Assembly (NCBI RefSeq): GCF_002024805.1
Contig: NZ_CP014337.1
Coordinates: 3,906,001-3,970,000 of the forward strand
DNA length: 64,000 bases
DNA from: Elizabethkingia bruuniana
Lineage (GTDB): Bacteria > Bacteroidota > Bacteroidia > Flavobacteriales > Weeksellaceae
Direction: 5' to 3'
The translations under genes were made by a program, and so were the position numbers. The first letter of the stretch is position 1; each line of letters opens with the position of its first letter. Shown here piece after piece: positions 45,266 through 54,503 of this stretch. A model generated the notes under the pieces. The model made no database searches and was not told the DNA's origin. It was given only the letters and a program-made list of their open reading frames with translations.

Positions 45266-46213
45266 GTGAAAATTTCCAAAGAAGTTAAAGCAGGACTTAT
45301 AGCAATTTTGGCCATCGTTGGTTTTGTTATTCTTTTTCAGTTTATGAAAGGGAAGAGTTTATTCTCAACAGATGATAACTACTATGTAAAATACGACAAC
45401 GTAGAAGGCCTCGCAAAATCAAGCCCTGTGTCCATCAATGGATTGAAGGTAGGTCAGGTTACAGAGATTAAGCCGATGACCCAGAGTAATGGTCATATTT
45501 ATTTTGTGGTAAAAATTAGTGTTAATAATGATTTCGTGTTTTCAAAAAATTCAAATGTTGAAATTTTTGAACCAGGATTAATGTCTGGCAAAGAAATCAG
45601 AGTTAATCTGGCATACAACCAACCATACGCTAAAAATGGTGATACCCTGAAGGGAGCTTTCAAACAGTCTATGATGAATAGCCTTTCATCTCAGGTAGGG
45701 CCGGTAAAAGATAAATTAACATCTGTGTTATCCCGTCTTGATTCTGCTGTAGCAAGTACTAACAAAATTATGGATGATGAAAACAGAAGAGAGATTAAGC
45801 TTCTTTTGAGAAATCTTAATGGTACGGTTGAGTCATTCAAAATAACATCACAACAGACCAACAAACTTTTGGCTGGTAGTGAAGGCAGGCTGAACAATGT
45901 GCTGGATAATGCTAATAAAACAATGATTACGGCTAACAGTACTGTAGATAAATATGGTAAGGTAGCTGAAAGCATTAATACAAAACAGCTGAATGATGCA
46001 GTTGCTAAATTAAGCGAAACATCTGATCAGTTAAATAAGGTTATTGCAGGGATAGAATCCGGAAAGGGATCTTTAGGTAAACTGACCAAAGATGAAGAGC
46101 TGTATAACAACCTTAATAAGTCTGCCGCTTCGCTTAATGCATTGATGGAAGACCTTAAAGCCAACCCGAAACGTTATATTAATATTTCGGTATTTGGTAA
46201 ATCTGCTAAATAA
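45266..46213 (+). CDS. mlaD: MCE-family lipid-transport protein, MlaD-like
   Basis: 315 residues starting at GTG 45266 (KISKEVKAGLIAILAIVGF). The longer open frame would start at TTG upstream of the -7 box. One membrane anchor (about 9-27) is followed by the MCE domain (YYVKYDNVEGLAKSSPVSINGLKVGQVTEI) and a long helical tail with repeated Asn/Ser/Thr. It is the substrate-binding ring subunit that would join the MlaE-MlaF pair at 32312-33834, encoded 11 kb away. The Hdr-like oxidoreductase gene follows 14 bases later. Confidence 0.9.
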   Translation: MKISKEVKAGLIAILAIVGFVILFQFMKGKSLFSTDDNYYVKYDNVEGLAKSSPVSINGLKVGQVTEIKPMTQSNGHIYFVVKISVNNDFVFSKNSNVEIFEPGLMSGKEIRVNLAYNQPYAKNGDTLKGAFKQSMMNSLSSQVGPVKDKLTSVLSRLDSAVASTNKIMDDENRREIKLLLRNLNGTVESFKITSQQTNKLLAGSEGRLNNVLDNANKTMITANSTVDKYGKVAESINTKQLNDAVAKLSETSDQLNKVIAGIESGKGSLGKLTKDEELYNNLNKSAASLNALMEDLKANPKRYINISVFGKSAK

Positions 46214-46227
46214 TATTAAATTTAGAT

Positions 46228-47562
46228 ATGCAATATATTGGTAACATTTTGTTTCTTATCCTCCTTATAGTAGGTTTCGGACTTTTCTTTAAGAGCCTTA
46301 AAGAGCTTGTGCGTAATGTTAATCTGGGAAAGGATATCGATCGTTCAGATAATAAAAATGAACGCTGGGCTATTATGGGCCGTGTGGCACTTGGTCAGGG
46401 CAAAATGGTTAAAAGACCTGTTGCAGGGATATTGCATATTTTGGTTTACTTAGGATTTGTTATTGTAAATCTTGAGCTTATAGAGATTTTTGTAGATGGA
46501 CTTTTCGGTACGCACCGTTTCCTTGCCGGAGTATTAGGACACAGTTTTTACAATGTGTTTACTGCTGTTTTAGAAGTTATGGCTTTCCTGGTAGCGGTTT
46601 CTATTGTTATATTCTTTATAAGAAGAAATATTGTACATGTTCGCCGTCTTAATATGAAAGAACTTCTGGGCTGGCCAAAGAATGATGCCAACTGGATTCT
46701 TGTTATAGAATTTGCCCTGATGATGGCTTTTTTTAAAATGAACACAGCGGACTGGGTTTTACAGCAAAGAGGAATTTTACCTGTACATGGTAATTTCCCG
46801 GTTAGCTCTCATCTGTTTGCACCGATATTTAATAATTTTAGTAATGGCTTTCTGATCTTTACAGAAAAGGCAGCATGGTGGTTTCATATTATAGGAGTAT
46901 TCTTCTTTATGAACTACTTGTATTACTCTAAGCACTTGCATATTATTTTTGCTTTCCCTAATACATGGTTTGCAAATCTTCAGAAGAAAGGGAAATTCAA
47001 TAACCTTGATTCTGTGACAAAAGAAATAAAGCTAATGATGGATCCAAATGCAGATCCATATGCCGCAGCACCTGCCGATGCAGATCCAAATGCGGTTCCT
47101 GATAAATTTGGGGCAAATGATGTGTTCGATCTGAATAAAGTACAATTGCTTAATGCTTACTCGTGTACAGAATGTGGTCGTTGTACAGCTGTTTGTCCGG
47201 CAAGTATTACCGGGAAAAAGCTTTCTCCGCGTCGTATTATGATGGCAACGAGAGACAGGCTGGAAGAAGTAGGCAAAAACATTAATAAAAACGGGAAGTT
47301 TGTAGACGATGGTAAAAAGCTTTTGGATGATTATATCTCCCGTGAAGAATTATGGGCATGTACAACTTGTAATGCTTGTGTAGAAGCTTGTCCGGTACTT
47401 ATTGATCCGCTTTCCATTATATTCGAAATGAGAAGGTTTATGGTAATGGAGCAGTCTTCGGCACCTCAGGAACTTAATCTGATGATGACGAATATTGAAA
47501 ATAATGCTGCACCTTGGCAGTATAATCAGGCAGACAGATTAAACTGGGCGAACGAAAGCTAA
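46228..47562 (+). CDS. Membrane-bound 4Fe-4S oxidoreductase subunit (HdrC/NarI-like fusion)
   Basis: 444 residues. The first half has five or so membrane helices with possible heme-ligating His (ILHILVYLGF, VLGHSFYN, WWFHIIGVFF), similar to NarI/HdrE. The second half is an HdrC-like ferredoxin domain with two clusters, CTECGRCTAVCP near 311-322 and CTTCNACVEACP near 377-388. With the HdrB-like protein downstream it would form a membrane quinone-linked iron-sulfur complex of the kind often labelled Fe-S oxidoreductase in flavobacteria. The physiological donor is unknown. Confidence 0.85.
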   Translation: MQYIGNILFLILLIVGFGLFFKSLKELVRNVNLGKDIDRSDNKNERWAIMGRVALGQGKMVKRPVAGILHILVYLGFVIVNLELIEIFVDGLFGTHRFLAGVLGHSFYNVFTAVLEVMAFLVAVSIVIFFIRRNIVHVRRLNMKELLGWPKNDANWILVIEFALMMAFFKMNTADWVLQQRGILPVHGNFPVSSHLFAPIFNNFSNGFLIFTEKAAWWFHIIGVFFFMNYLYYSKHLHIIFAFPNTWFANLQKKGKFNNLDSVTKEIKLMMDPNADPYAAAPADADPNAVPDKFGANDVFDLNKVQLLNAYSCTECGRCTAVCPASITGKKLSPRRIMMATRDRLEEVGKNINKNGKFVDDGKKLLDDYISREELWACTTCNACVEACPVLIDPLSIIFEMRRFMVMEQSSAPQELNLMMTNIENNAAPWQYNQADRLNWANES

Positions 47563-47630
47563 TATAACAATGTAAAAATATAACAATGTAGCAATATTGG
47601 TAAACTGTTACATTGATAAATTGGTAAACT
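47563..47630. repeat. Short interspersed AACAATGTA / ATTGGTAAAC repeats
   Basis: The gap between the two Hdr-like genes holds TATAACAATGTA twice (47563-47574, 47579-47590), ATTGGTAAACT twice (47596-47606, 47620-47630) and the inverted TTACATTG. It looks like a degenerate intergenic repeat rather than a regulatory site. Confidence 0.6.
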
Positions 47631-47637
47631 AAGAAAA

Positions 47638-48423
47638 ATGGACTTCACTATAAAAACAATGGCTGATTATATGGCTGAAGGCAAAGCTCCGGAAGTATTA
47701 TTCTGGGTAGGTTGTGCCGGAAGTTTTGATGATCGTGCTAAAAAAATAACAAAAGCTTTTGCAAAACTCCTGAATAAAATAGGAGTAGAGTTTGCTGTAT
47801 TGGGACAGGAAGAAAGTTGTACAGGTGATCCTGCAAAACGTGCAGGAAACGAGTTCGTTTTCCAGATGATGGCACTAACCAACATAGAAATCCTAAACGC
47901 ATACGAAGTAAAAAAAATTGTAACAGCTTGTCCACACTGTTTCAATACTCTGAAAAATGAATATCCGGAACTGGGTGGTCATTATGAAGTATTGCATCAT
48001 ACACAATTCCTAAAGGAGTTAATGGCTGATGGAAGACTGAAAATAGAAGGCGGAAGCTTTAAAGGAAGAAGAATTACTTTCCACGATCCATGCTATCTTG
48101 GTCGTGCAAATGATGAATATGAGGCACCAAGACAGCTCCTTGAAAAACTGGATGCAGAGCTTGTAGAGATGAAGCGTTGTAAAACCAACGGACTATGTTG
48201 CGGAGCAGGTGGTGCACAGATGTTTAAAGAGCCTGAAAAAGGTAATAAAGACATCAATATAGAAAGAACAGAAGAAGCACTGGAACTGAAACCAAATATT
48301 GTAGCAACGGGTTGCCCGTTCTGTAATACAATGATGACAGATGGTGTGAAGCATTTTAATAAAAATGAAGAAGTTCAGGTAAAAGATATTGTTGAGCTTA
48401 TAGCTGAAGCAGAAGAATTGTAG
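47638..48423 (+). CDS. HdrB-like cysteine-rich (CCG domain) oxidoreductase subunit
   Basis: 261 residues with two CCG-type domains: FWVGCAGSFDDR...TACPHCFNTLKNEYPEL and FHDPCYLGRANDEYEAPRQLL...NGLCCGAGGAQMF...ATGCPFCNTMMTDG. Such domains bind a noncubane or 4Fe-4S cluster as in heterodisulfide reductase B and glycolate oxidase GlpC. It is the soluble partner of the upstream membrane subunit. Confidence 0.88.
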   Translation: MDFTIKTMADYMAEGKAPEVLFWVGCAGSFDDRAKKITKAFAKLLNKIGVEFAVLGQEESCTGDPAKRAGNEFVFQMMALTNIEILNAYEVKKIVTACPHCFNTLKNEYPELGGHYEVLHHTQFLKELMADGRLKIEGGSFKGRRITFHDPCYLGRANDEYEAPRQLLEKLDAELVEMKRCKTNGLCCGAGGAQMFKEPEKGNKDINIERTEEALELKPNIVATGCPFCNTMMTDGVKHFNKNEEVQVKDIVELIAEAEEL

Positions 48424-48440
48424 AATTAAATTGTATTGTG

Positions 48441-48929
48441 ATGAAAATTGAATCTTCAGAAGTTGTAGAAACTAACGATTACAGAGTTATTACTTATCCG
48501 GCAAGCAGAGCATTTACGGCTAAGGAAGCTAAAGATATTACAGAACGTATTTATGATTTTTTAGGCGGATGGAAGGCACATGGAAAAGAGCTTGAAGCTT
48601 CATTTAAAATCGAAAAAAATCAATTTATTATTATCTGTGTAGACGAAGAAAAAGAGATGGCGTCTGGCTGTAGTATAGATGCATTGGGTAAATTAATGCA
48701 TGAAATTGATGCAGATTACCAGCTAGGACTTTTCGACAGAATGAAAGCTTGTTATCTGGAGAATGGAGAAGTAAAAACATTAAAACTTACAGATTTCCGT
48801 TCTAAAGTAAAAAATGGAGAAATAGATGAAAACGTTGAAGTTTTTGATTTTTCTAAAAATACTTATCTGGATTTTTTAAGCAATTTTTTACTTCCGCTTA
48901 AAAAAAGCTGGGCAGGTCATATTGCCTAA
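48441..48929 (+). CDS. Conserved hypothetical protein of the Hdr-like operon
   Basis: 162 residues from ATG 48441 (a GTG sits one codon upstream). Soluble alpha/beta protein with TYPASRAFTAKEAKDITERIYDFLGGWKAHGKELEASF and DADYQLGLFDRMKACYLENGE (in segments). Flavobacterial relatives are sometimes labelled ABC transporter ATPase, but no Walker motif is present here. It is 17 bases after the HdrB-like gene, so likely functions with it. Role unknown. Confidence 0.7.
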   Translation: MKIESSEVVETNDYRVITYPASRAFTAKEAKDITERIYDFLGGWKAHGKELEASFKIEKNQFIIICVDEEKEMASGCSIDALGKLMHEIDADYQLGLFDRMKACYLENGEVKTLKLTDFRSKVKNGEIDENVEVFDFSKNTYLDFLSNFLLPLKKSWAGHIA

Positions 48930-48951
48930 ATTATAGCTGTTAGTTTTGTAT

Positions 48952-49467
48952 ATGAGGAAATGGCAATTTTTTTTCGGGTTAGTATTTATTTTTTTGCTTG
49001 TGACATCTTGCAGGCAGGATGATGGTGTACACCAGAATATTGATCAGACGATCAATTTTTATTTTCAGGATACTAATGGCAAAGATCTTATTATTCCGAA
49101 TGATGCTACAGGATATGCCAGTAGAATCACCTTTATAGATAATTTAGCAGATCGTGGCAATACTGCCGTTTCGGGTATAGCACCGGGAGTGGATGATGCC
49201 AAGAAAAACTATATGCAGTATATTGCCGGAGCTACAAGGCAGGGATTACCTGATTCAACAGCTACAAGCAAGACGTATAGATCTCAGATTTTTATTAATT
49301 ATAATAAAGTCGCTAATGATACAAAAGTGATGGCACAGGATCAATTAGATATTGTCTACTCCTGGACACCAACACTTTTTAGTGTATCGAGTATCAAGGT
49401 AAATGGTGCCGAAGTTTTTAATGGATCCGGTGGCCAGCAAAAGAATGTCACGATTACCAAACAATAA
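48952..49467 (+). CDS. Hypothetical lipoprotein
   Basis: 171 residues from ATG 48952 (two codons after a TTG). The signal ends FLLVTSC with the lipid Cys at 20. The body is polar and beta-rich, with INFYFQDTNGKDLI and YRSQIFINYNKV. It starts 22 bases after the previous gene, so may belong to the same transcript. No family recognised. Confidence 0.7.
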   Translation: MRKWQFFFGLVFIFLLVTSCRQDDGVHQNIDQTINFYFQDTNGKDLIIPNDATGYASRITFIDNLADRGNTAVSGIAPGVDDAKKNYMQYIAGATRQGLPDSTATSKTYRSQIFINYNKVANDTKVMAQDQLDIVYSWTPTLFSVSSIKVNGAEVFNGSGGQQKNVTITKQ

Positions 49468-49527
49468 TTTCCCGGTAAAATACACACACATCTTTTCAGA
49501 ATTTTATAATTTACAGCATGGTTTTTT

Positions 49528-49535
49528 TAACTTTG
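49528..49535 (+). promoter_or_regulatory. -7 box of serS
   Basis: TAACTTTG, a perfect TAnnTTTG, 16 bases ahead of the serS ATG. Confidence 0.55.
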
Positions 49536-49551
49536 CAAAACAATTCATATT

Positions 49552-50817
49552 ATGTTACAAGTTAATTTTTTGCGTGATGAGAAAGCACGCGTTTTAGAAG
49601 GTTTACAAAAGAGAAATTTCAAGAACCCTGAATTGGTAGATTTGGCTGTGTCCACTGATGACCAACGTAAGAAAATTCAGTTTGAACTTGACTCGCAACT
49701 TTCCGAAATGAACAAAATCTCGAAAGAGATTGGTGCTTTAATGAAAGAGGGCAAAAAAGAAGAAGCTGAAGCAGCGAAGCAAAAGACTACGGACATTAAA
49801 GAAAGAAGTAAAGAACTTCAGCATGAATTAAATGAGGTTGAAAAATCACTTTTAAATATCCTTTATCAGATTCCAAATATTCCTAATGAGCTTGTGAAAG
49901 CTGGTGTATCTGAAACTGATAATGAAATTGTATTCCAGAATTGTGATGTTGAAGGTTTAGGAGAAGGAGCAATCCCACATTGGGAGCTGGCAGCTAAATA
50001 TAACATCATCAATTTTGAATTGGGGGTGAAGATTGCCGGAGCAGGATTTCCTGTTTATTTAGGCAAAGGAGCACGTTTACAACGTGGATTAGTACAATAC
50101 TTCCTGGATAAGAATACTGAAGCCGGATATATTGAAGTAAATCCGCCACATGTGGTAAATGAAGCTTCTGGATACGGAACAGGTCAGCTGCCTGATAAAG
50201 AAGGTCAGATGTACTACATCAACGAAGATCAGCTTTATCTTATTCCTACTGCGGAAGTACCCGTAACTAACCTTTACAGAGACGAATTATTGGAAGAAAG
50301 ACAATTACCTATTCTTCATACAGCATTTTCTCAGTGTTACAGAAGAGAAGCAGGATCTTATGGTGCTCATGTAAGAGGATTAAACAGACTGCACCAGTTT
50401 GAAAAGGTAGAGATTGTAAGACTTGAAAAGCCTGAAAATTCTTATGCTGCTTTAGACGGAATGGTAGAGCACGTAAAAGGTATTCTTGAAGACCTTGGGC
50501 TTCCTTACCGTATTCTTAGACTATGCGGTGGAGATACCGGATTTGGAGCTGCAATGACATATGATTTCGAAGTATGGAGTGCTGCACAGGAAAAATGGTT
50601 AGAAGTAAGTTCAGTATCTAACTTTGAATCTTTCCAGGCTAACAGACTTAAGTGTCGTTATAAAGCAGATGGTAAGACTCAGCTGGTACATACACTAAAT
50701 GGTTCTGCAATGGCATTGCCACGTATTATGGCTGCAATCTTAGAGAATAATCAGACTGCAGACGGAATTGCTATTCCGGAGAAATTAAGAGCTTATACAG
50801 GATTTGATAAAATCTAA
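49552..50817 (+). CDS. serS: Seryl-tRNA synthetase
   Basis: 421 residues. An N-terminal tRNA-binding coiled-coil arm (about 30-105, QFELDSQLSEMNKISKEIG) is followed by the class II core: motif 2 FSQCYRREAGSYGAHVRGLNRLHQFEKVE (in segments), EVSSVSNFESFQANRLKCRY, and motif 3 LNGSAMALPRIMAAILEN. Length and order normal. Flanked by its own -7 box and a strong terminator. Confidence 0.97.
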   Translation: MLQVNFLRDEKARVLEGLQKRNFKNPELVDLAVSTDDQRKKIQFELDSQLSEMNKISKEIGALMKEGKKEEAEAAKQKTTDIKERSKELQHELNEVEKSLLNILYQIPNIPNELVKAGVSETDNEIVFQNCDVEGLGEGAIPHWELAAKYNIINFELGVKIAGAGFPVYLGKGARLQRGLVQYFLDKNTEAGYIEVNPPHVVNEASGYGTGQLPDKEGQMYYINEDQLYLIPTAEVPVTNLYRDELLEERQLPILHTAFSQCYRREAGSYGAHVRGLNRLHQFEKVEIVRLEKPENSYAALDGMVEHVKGILEDLGLPYRILRLCGGDTGFGAAMTYDFEVWSAAQEKWLEVSSVSNFESFQANRLKCRYKADGKTQLVHTLNGSAMALPRIMAAILENNQTADGIAIPEKLRAYTGFDKI

Positions 50818-50837
50818 TCAGATTCAATAATATACAG

Positions 50838-50874
50838 AAAGCGACCCGATTAATAATCAGGTCGCTTTCTTTTT
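50838..50874. terminator. Bidirectional terminator between serS and the cco operon
   Basis: Arms AAAGCGACC and GGTCGCTTT with an inner GATTA/TAATC extension and T-runs on both strands. Confidence 0.85.
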
Positions 50875-50893
50875 ATAATTAACAAAATAAATT

Positions 50894-51643
50894 TTAATGT
50901 GAATGTTCTTCGGAACTGTGTCCCGGAGTGTGACAGCTTGCAGCATCTTTAGAGATTCCCATAGCCTCAGAAGCTGGAGAAAGATACGGAATACCTATTT
51001 CCATACCACGCAGAATAAAAAGTCCGCCAAGAATAATCATAACGATAGGAATCACTTTTAAAACTTTTATTCTTAAAGCCTGATTCATTAAATTTCCAAC
51101 CAGTACAACTGCGAACATAAAAGGAAAAGTTCCAAGTCCGAAAATTCCCATAAATGCAGCGCCCTGCCATACACCACCAGCAGCCAGTGAAGCTGTAAGA
51201 GCCATATAGACCATGCCACATGGTAGAAGACCATTTAGTAATCCTGTGGTAAAACGGGATTTGTAATCTGCTTTCTGTAATAGTCGGCCCAGATTAATCT
51301 TCACTTTTAACAATGCTTTATTGATAAAAGGTATTCTGGAAGCAAAGTCTTTTCCACCGAAAGAAAATAAAGCCATAATAATAAGCATAATTCCAACGGA
51401 AATGGTAAGAACCTGCTGGAACCCTGCCATCTCGAATCCTTCGCCTATAATGCCCAAAATGGCGCCTAAAATAGTATATGTAAGTATACGTCCAAACTGG
51501 TAAGTCAGATTTTGCAAATAGAAATTGGTCTGCTGCTGTTTAGTCAGCCCCATAGAAAGAGCAATAGGGCCGCACATCCCGATACAGTGAAACCCGGATG
51601 CAAAACCTAATCCTATAGCTGATATGACTAATGCGAAGTCCAT
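50894..51643 (-). CDS. TauE/SafE-like (DsbD/CcdA-fold) membrane protein of the cco operon
   Basis: 249 residues with about six membrane helices and paired cysteine motifs FHCIGMCGPIAL (helix 1) and NGLLPCGMVYMAL (helix 4), as in the CcdA/DsbD_2 group. The tail is rich in His and Cys (SCHTPGHSSEEHSH), suggesting copper binding. In cbb3 operons this protein is thought to assist copper delivery or export. It overlaps ccoH by 16 bases. Confidence 0.85.
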   Translation of the reverse strand: MDFALVISAIGLGFASGFHCIGMCGPIALSMGLTKQQQTNFYLQNLTYQFGRILTYTILGAILGIIGEGFEMAGFQQVLTISVGIMLIIMALFSFGGKDFASRIPFINKALLKVKINLGRLLQKADYKSRFTTGLLNGLLPCGMVYMALTASLAAGGVWQGAAFMGIFGLGTFPFMFAVVLVGNLMNQALRIKVLKVIPIVMIILGGLFILRGMEIGIPYLSPASEAMGISKDAASCHTPGHSSEEHSH

Positions 51644-52098
51644 ATAAGGTTATAATCTATCTGATATGCTTTACCGGAATTTTCTTTCCAGTTAAGTTTT
51701 AATGTATAAGATCCGTCTTTTAATATACCTGCTTTAGCTGGTATAAAAATAGAATTATTACTGTCTAATTCAGTTTCCTTTTTAATATCCAGATTAGAGT
51801 CTTCAGTTCTGAACAGGAAAAATTTGAATTTTGAATTAGCATTGGTAAACTGCTTTGGAAAAGTAATTCTAATTCCATCAGCATTCTGAGTATATACAGG
51901 TTTTTCAGCTAAACTAGCTGCTGCTGTTTTAGCATCGATTACATCCTGGTATATTAATTCGTCTTCATAGTAGTTTTCTGATACCATTTCCGAGGTTTGA
52001 TAGCCTCTTGTATAGAAGAATATCATTCCAAGTATAAAAGCAATAAAGCCTGCTAATGCAAGGACCATCCCATGTCCCCAAGTGAATTTAGATTTCAT
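51628..52098 (-). CDS. ccoH: cbb3 oxidase assembly protein CcoH/FixH
   Basis: 156 residues. One membrane helix (about 9-28) is followed by an Ig-like periplasmic domain with YYEDELIYQDVIDAK and the end YTLKLNWKENSGKAYQIDYNL, features of FixH. It stabilises the cbb3 complex during assembly. It is two bases downstream of ccoG. Confidence 0.88.
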   Translation of the reverse strand: MKSKFTWGHGMVLALAGFIAFILGMIFFYTRGYQTSEMVSENYYEDELIYQDVIDAKTAAASLAEKPVYTQNADGIRITFPKQFTNANSKFKFFLFRTEDSNLDIKKETELDSNNSIFIPAKAGILKDGSYTLKLNWKENSGKAYQIDYNLIWTSH

Positions 52099-52100
52099 AA

Positions 52101-53555
52101 TTACAACGTCATTTTAAATGGTCCCTCGAAGTAGGTTTCATAAGAGTCGATAAGGGCTCCTTTCTGGTCATAAACTCCGATAACTATATTTTGTTTTGAA
52201 AGGTTTATTTCTTTTGAAGGGAAGGAGATGTTAATTGTTCCTTTAGTGGAAACATCTCTCTTCATAATAATTTTGTTCACACCGCCGATTACTTCAATTT
52301 CTCCATTTTGAGGTGAAATTATTTTAATGGTAACAACTTTGTCTTCATTACTTTTATTAAGAAGGGTATAGTTGTATACATTTATAGTACGGCTGTCTTT
52401 TACATAATAAGTAGATCCTGCAGGTTTTATAAATTTACCTTCAACAGCAGAACGGTTAAGGATAATGAATGAAGATCCTACAATAAGTAAAAGCAGAACT
52501 GCTGCGTAAGCTTTCATTCTTGTTGTGAATTTAAATTTCTCTCCTTTCTCTATTTCATCTTCAGAAGCATAACGAATAAGTCCTTTTGGAAGACCTACTT
52601 TGTCCATTACTTCATCGCAGGCATCAATACATGCTGTACAGTTGATACATTCCAGCTGCTGGCCATTACGGATGTCGATACCCGTTGGGCACACAACAAC
52701 ACATTGTCCACAGTCGATACAGTCTCCTTTTCCTGCAGCCTTACGGTCTTCGCCCTTTCTCCATTTAGAACGGTTTTCGCCACGTTTAAAATCGTAAAAT
52801 ACGTTGATGGTCTTTTTATCGATCAATACCCCCTGTAATCTTCCATAAGGACAAACCAGCGTACACACCTGTTCTCTGAACCATGCAAATACAAAATAGA
52901 ATGCAGCAGAAAACAGAATCATGACAAGGAAATTGTCGTAATTCTTAACTGGTCCTTCTTTCATTATTGCCAATACTCTTTCATATCCTACGATATAAGA
53001 GAACATCAGGTGGGAAATAATTAATGAGATAAGAATGAAGAGGCTCCACTTCAGTCCGCGTTTCCAGATTTTCTCTGAATTCCATGGCTGTGAGTCAAGA
53101 CGAATTTGTTTGTTTCTGTCACCTTCTATCAGGTATTCTATTTTACGGAAAACACTTTCCATAAAAATTGTCTGAGGACATATCCATCCGCAGAATATTC
53201 TACCAAAAACAACAGTGAAGAGTGTAATAAAGATCAATCCTGTAATAGCACCTATTGTCAGAATAAAAAAGTCCTGAGGGTAGAATGGCTGTCCGAAGAT
53301 AAAGAACTCACGATCCAGAATGTTGAATTTCAGAACCGGGTTTCCGTTTATTTTCAGGAACGGTAAAACAAAAAATACAATTAGCAGGAGTGTACTTACA
53401 ATGTTCCGGTAGTTGGTGTATTTTCCCTTTGGTTTCCTCGGGAATACCCATTTCCGTTTACCGGTGTTATCCATTGTACCTACAGAATCCCGAAATGTTT
53501 CGGCCTCTACAACGTAAGCCTGTTCAAAATCTGATTTTTGTTTTTCTGTTGCCAT
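52101..53555 (-). CDS. ccoG: Cytochrome c oxidase accessory protein CcoG
   Basis: 484 residues. Five or so membrane helices with FCGWICPQTIFMESVFR and CTLVCPYGRLQGVLID, then a double 4Fe-4S ferredoxin domain (CIDCGQCVVVCPTGIDIR and CINCTACIDACDEVMD) and a C-terminal Ig-like FixG domain. It is thought to reduce Cu(II) for cbb3 assembly. Confidence 0.93.
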   Translation of the reverse strand: MATEKQKSDFEQAYVVEAETFRDSVGTMDNTGKRKWVFPRKPKGKYTNYRNIVSTLLLIVFFVLPFLKINGNPVLKFNILDREFFIFGQPFYPQDFFILTIGAITGLIFITLFTVVFGRIFCGWICPQTIFMESVFRKIEYLIEGDRNKQIRLDSQPWNSEKIWKRGLKWSLFILISLIISHLMFSYIVGYERVLAIMKEGPVKNYDNFLVMILFSAAFYFVFAWFREQVCTLVCPYGRLQGVLIDKKTINVFYDFKRGENRSKWRKGEDRKAAGKGDCIDCGQCVVVCPTGIDIRNGQQLECINCTACIDACDEVMDKVGLPKGLIRYASEDEIEKGEKFKFTTRMKAYAAVLLLLIVGSSFIILNRSAVEGKFIKPAGSTYYVKDSRTINVYNYTLLNKSNEDKVVTIKIISPQNGEIEVIGGVNKIIMKRDVSTKGTINISFPSKEINLSKQNIVIGVYDQKGALIDSYETYFEGPFKMTL

Positions 53556-53597
53556 AACTCAGTCCTATATAAAAAATAAAAAGTAATAGCTGGGCTA

Positions 53598-54491
53598 TTA
53601 CTTTCTTGGTGTTCCTTTAACCCATGGGGCGACTTCTCCTTGCGGAGCTGCTCCTCCTTGTGCTTGCGTAATCGGAGGTATCTCCTGATTGATGTGGTAA
53701 ATGTATGCTGCAATTTTTTCAGCATCTTTTCCTGTAATTACGCCTTCTTTAATAAAGGCTCTCATCGCAGGGTTATTAGGAGATCCGTTTTCGTCCATCC
53801 AGAAAACATTATGGAAAACGTCTGGTTCTTTAACGTTAATCCAATAGTCATCTGTTAAGTTAGGACCGATTCCCCCTTTACCACCCTGTCCGTGACATGA
53901 AGCACAGTTAGAGTCAAATAACTGTTGTCCTTCAGGGATATTCGCAGGGTCATATTTTGCAGTTTCTACTGTAATCTTAGGAGCTGTTTTCTCATACTCT
54001 GCAATTGCAGCTAACTGTTCTTTGTATTCTTTTTCATATTCTGCTACCGGGTGTGCATAGTCCGTAAATGCATAAGCAGAAACGTACACTACGCAGAATA
54101 TACATCCGAAGTAGAATAGACCTAACCACCATTTTGGAAGTGCGTTGTCTAATTCTGTAATACCATCGAAACCGTGGTCGATGATCATATCTTGCTCTTC
54201 AGCATTAGATTGCTTTTTGAATGCAGAAGCCCACAATCTTTTGTAGTATGGAGTCTTCTTGTCTTCAAGATAAGCTTTCTTCTCTTCTTCGGATAACTTT
54301 TGAAAACGATTGTTTTCTATAAGATCACCAATTCCGTTTGCTATAAATACCATGATTCCGGCAATAATAATAGTAGCCCAGAAGTATGGAGAGCCAAAGA
54401 AAGAAGTGTTTTGCACAAACATATTGTAAACAATGATTAGCAAAGCCACCACAATTACAAAGTTTACAAATACGGGCGTTCTTGGTTTCAT
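53598..54491 (-). CDS. ccoP: cbb3-type cytochrome c oxidase subunit III, single heme
   Basis: 297 residues. Two N-terminal membrane helices (about 10-28 and 37-54) and a third (about 120-142) lead to a periplasmic cytochrome c domain with one heme site, CASCH at 196-200, and an axial Met near AMRAFIKEG. Proteobacterial CcoP has two hemes. Only one CxxCH is present here. Its place in the cluster (ccoNO-ccoQ-ccoP-ccoG) supports the call. Confidence 0.9.
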   Translation of the reverse strand: MKPRTPVFVNFVIVVALLIIVYNMFVQNTSFFGSPYFWATIIIAGIMVFIANGIGDLIENNRFQKLSEEEKKAYLEDKKTPYYKRLWASAFKKQSNAEEQDMIIDHGFDGITELDNALPKWWLGLFYFGCIFCVVYVSAYAFTDYAHPVAEYEKEYKEQLAAIAEYEKTAPKITVETAKYDPANIPEGQQLFDSNCASCHGQGGKGGIGPNLTDDYWINVKEPDVFHNVFWMDENGSPNNPAMRAFIKEGVITGKDAEKIAAYIYHINQEIPPITQAQGGAAPQGEVAPWVKGTPRK

Positions 54492-54503
54492 ATCGTTTTT
54501 TTC

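Noticed and set aside
53598-54491. CcoP as a truncated or damaged gene because it has one heme site
   Set aside because: The frame is intact, three membrane helices and a complete cytochrome domain are present, and spacing to its neighbours is normal, so a natural one-heme form is more likely.
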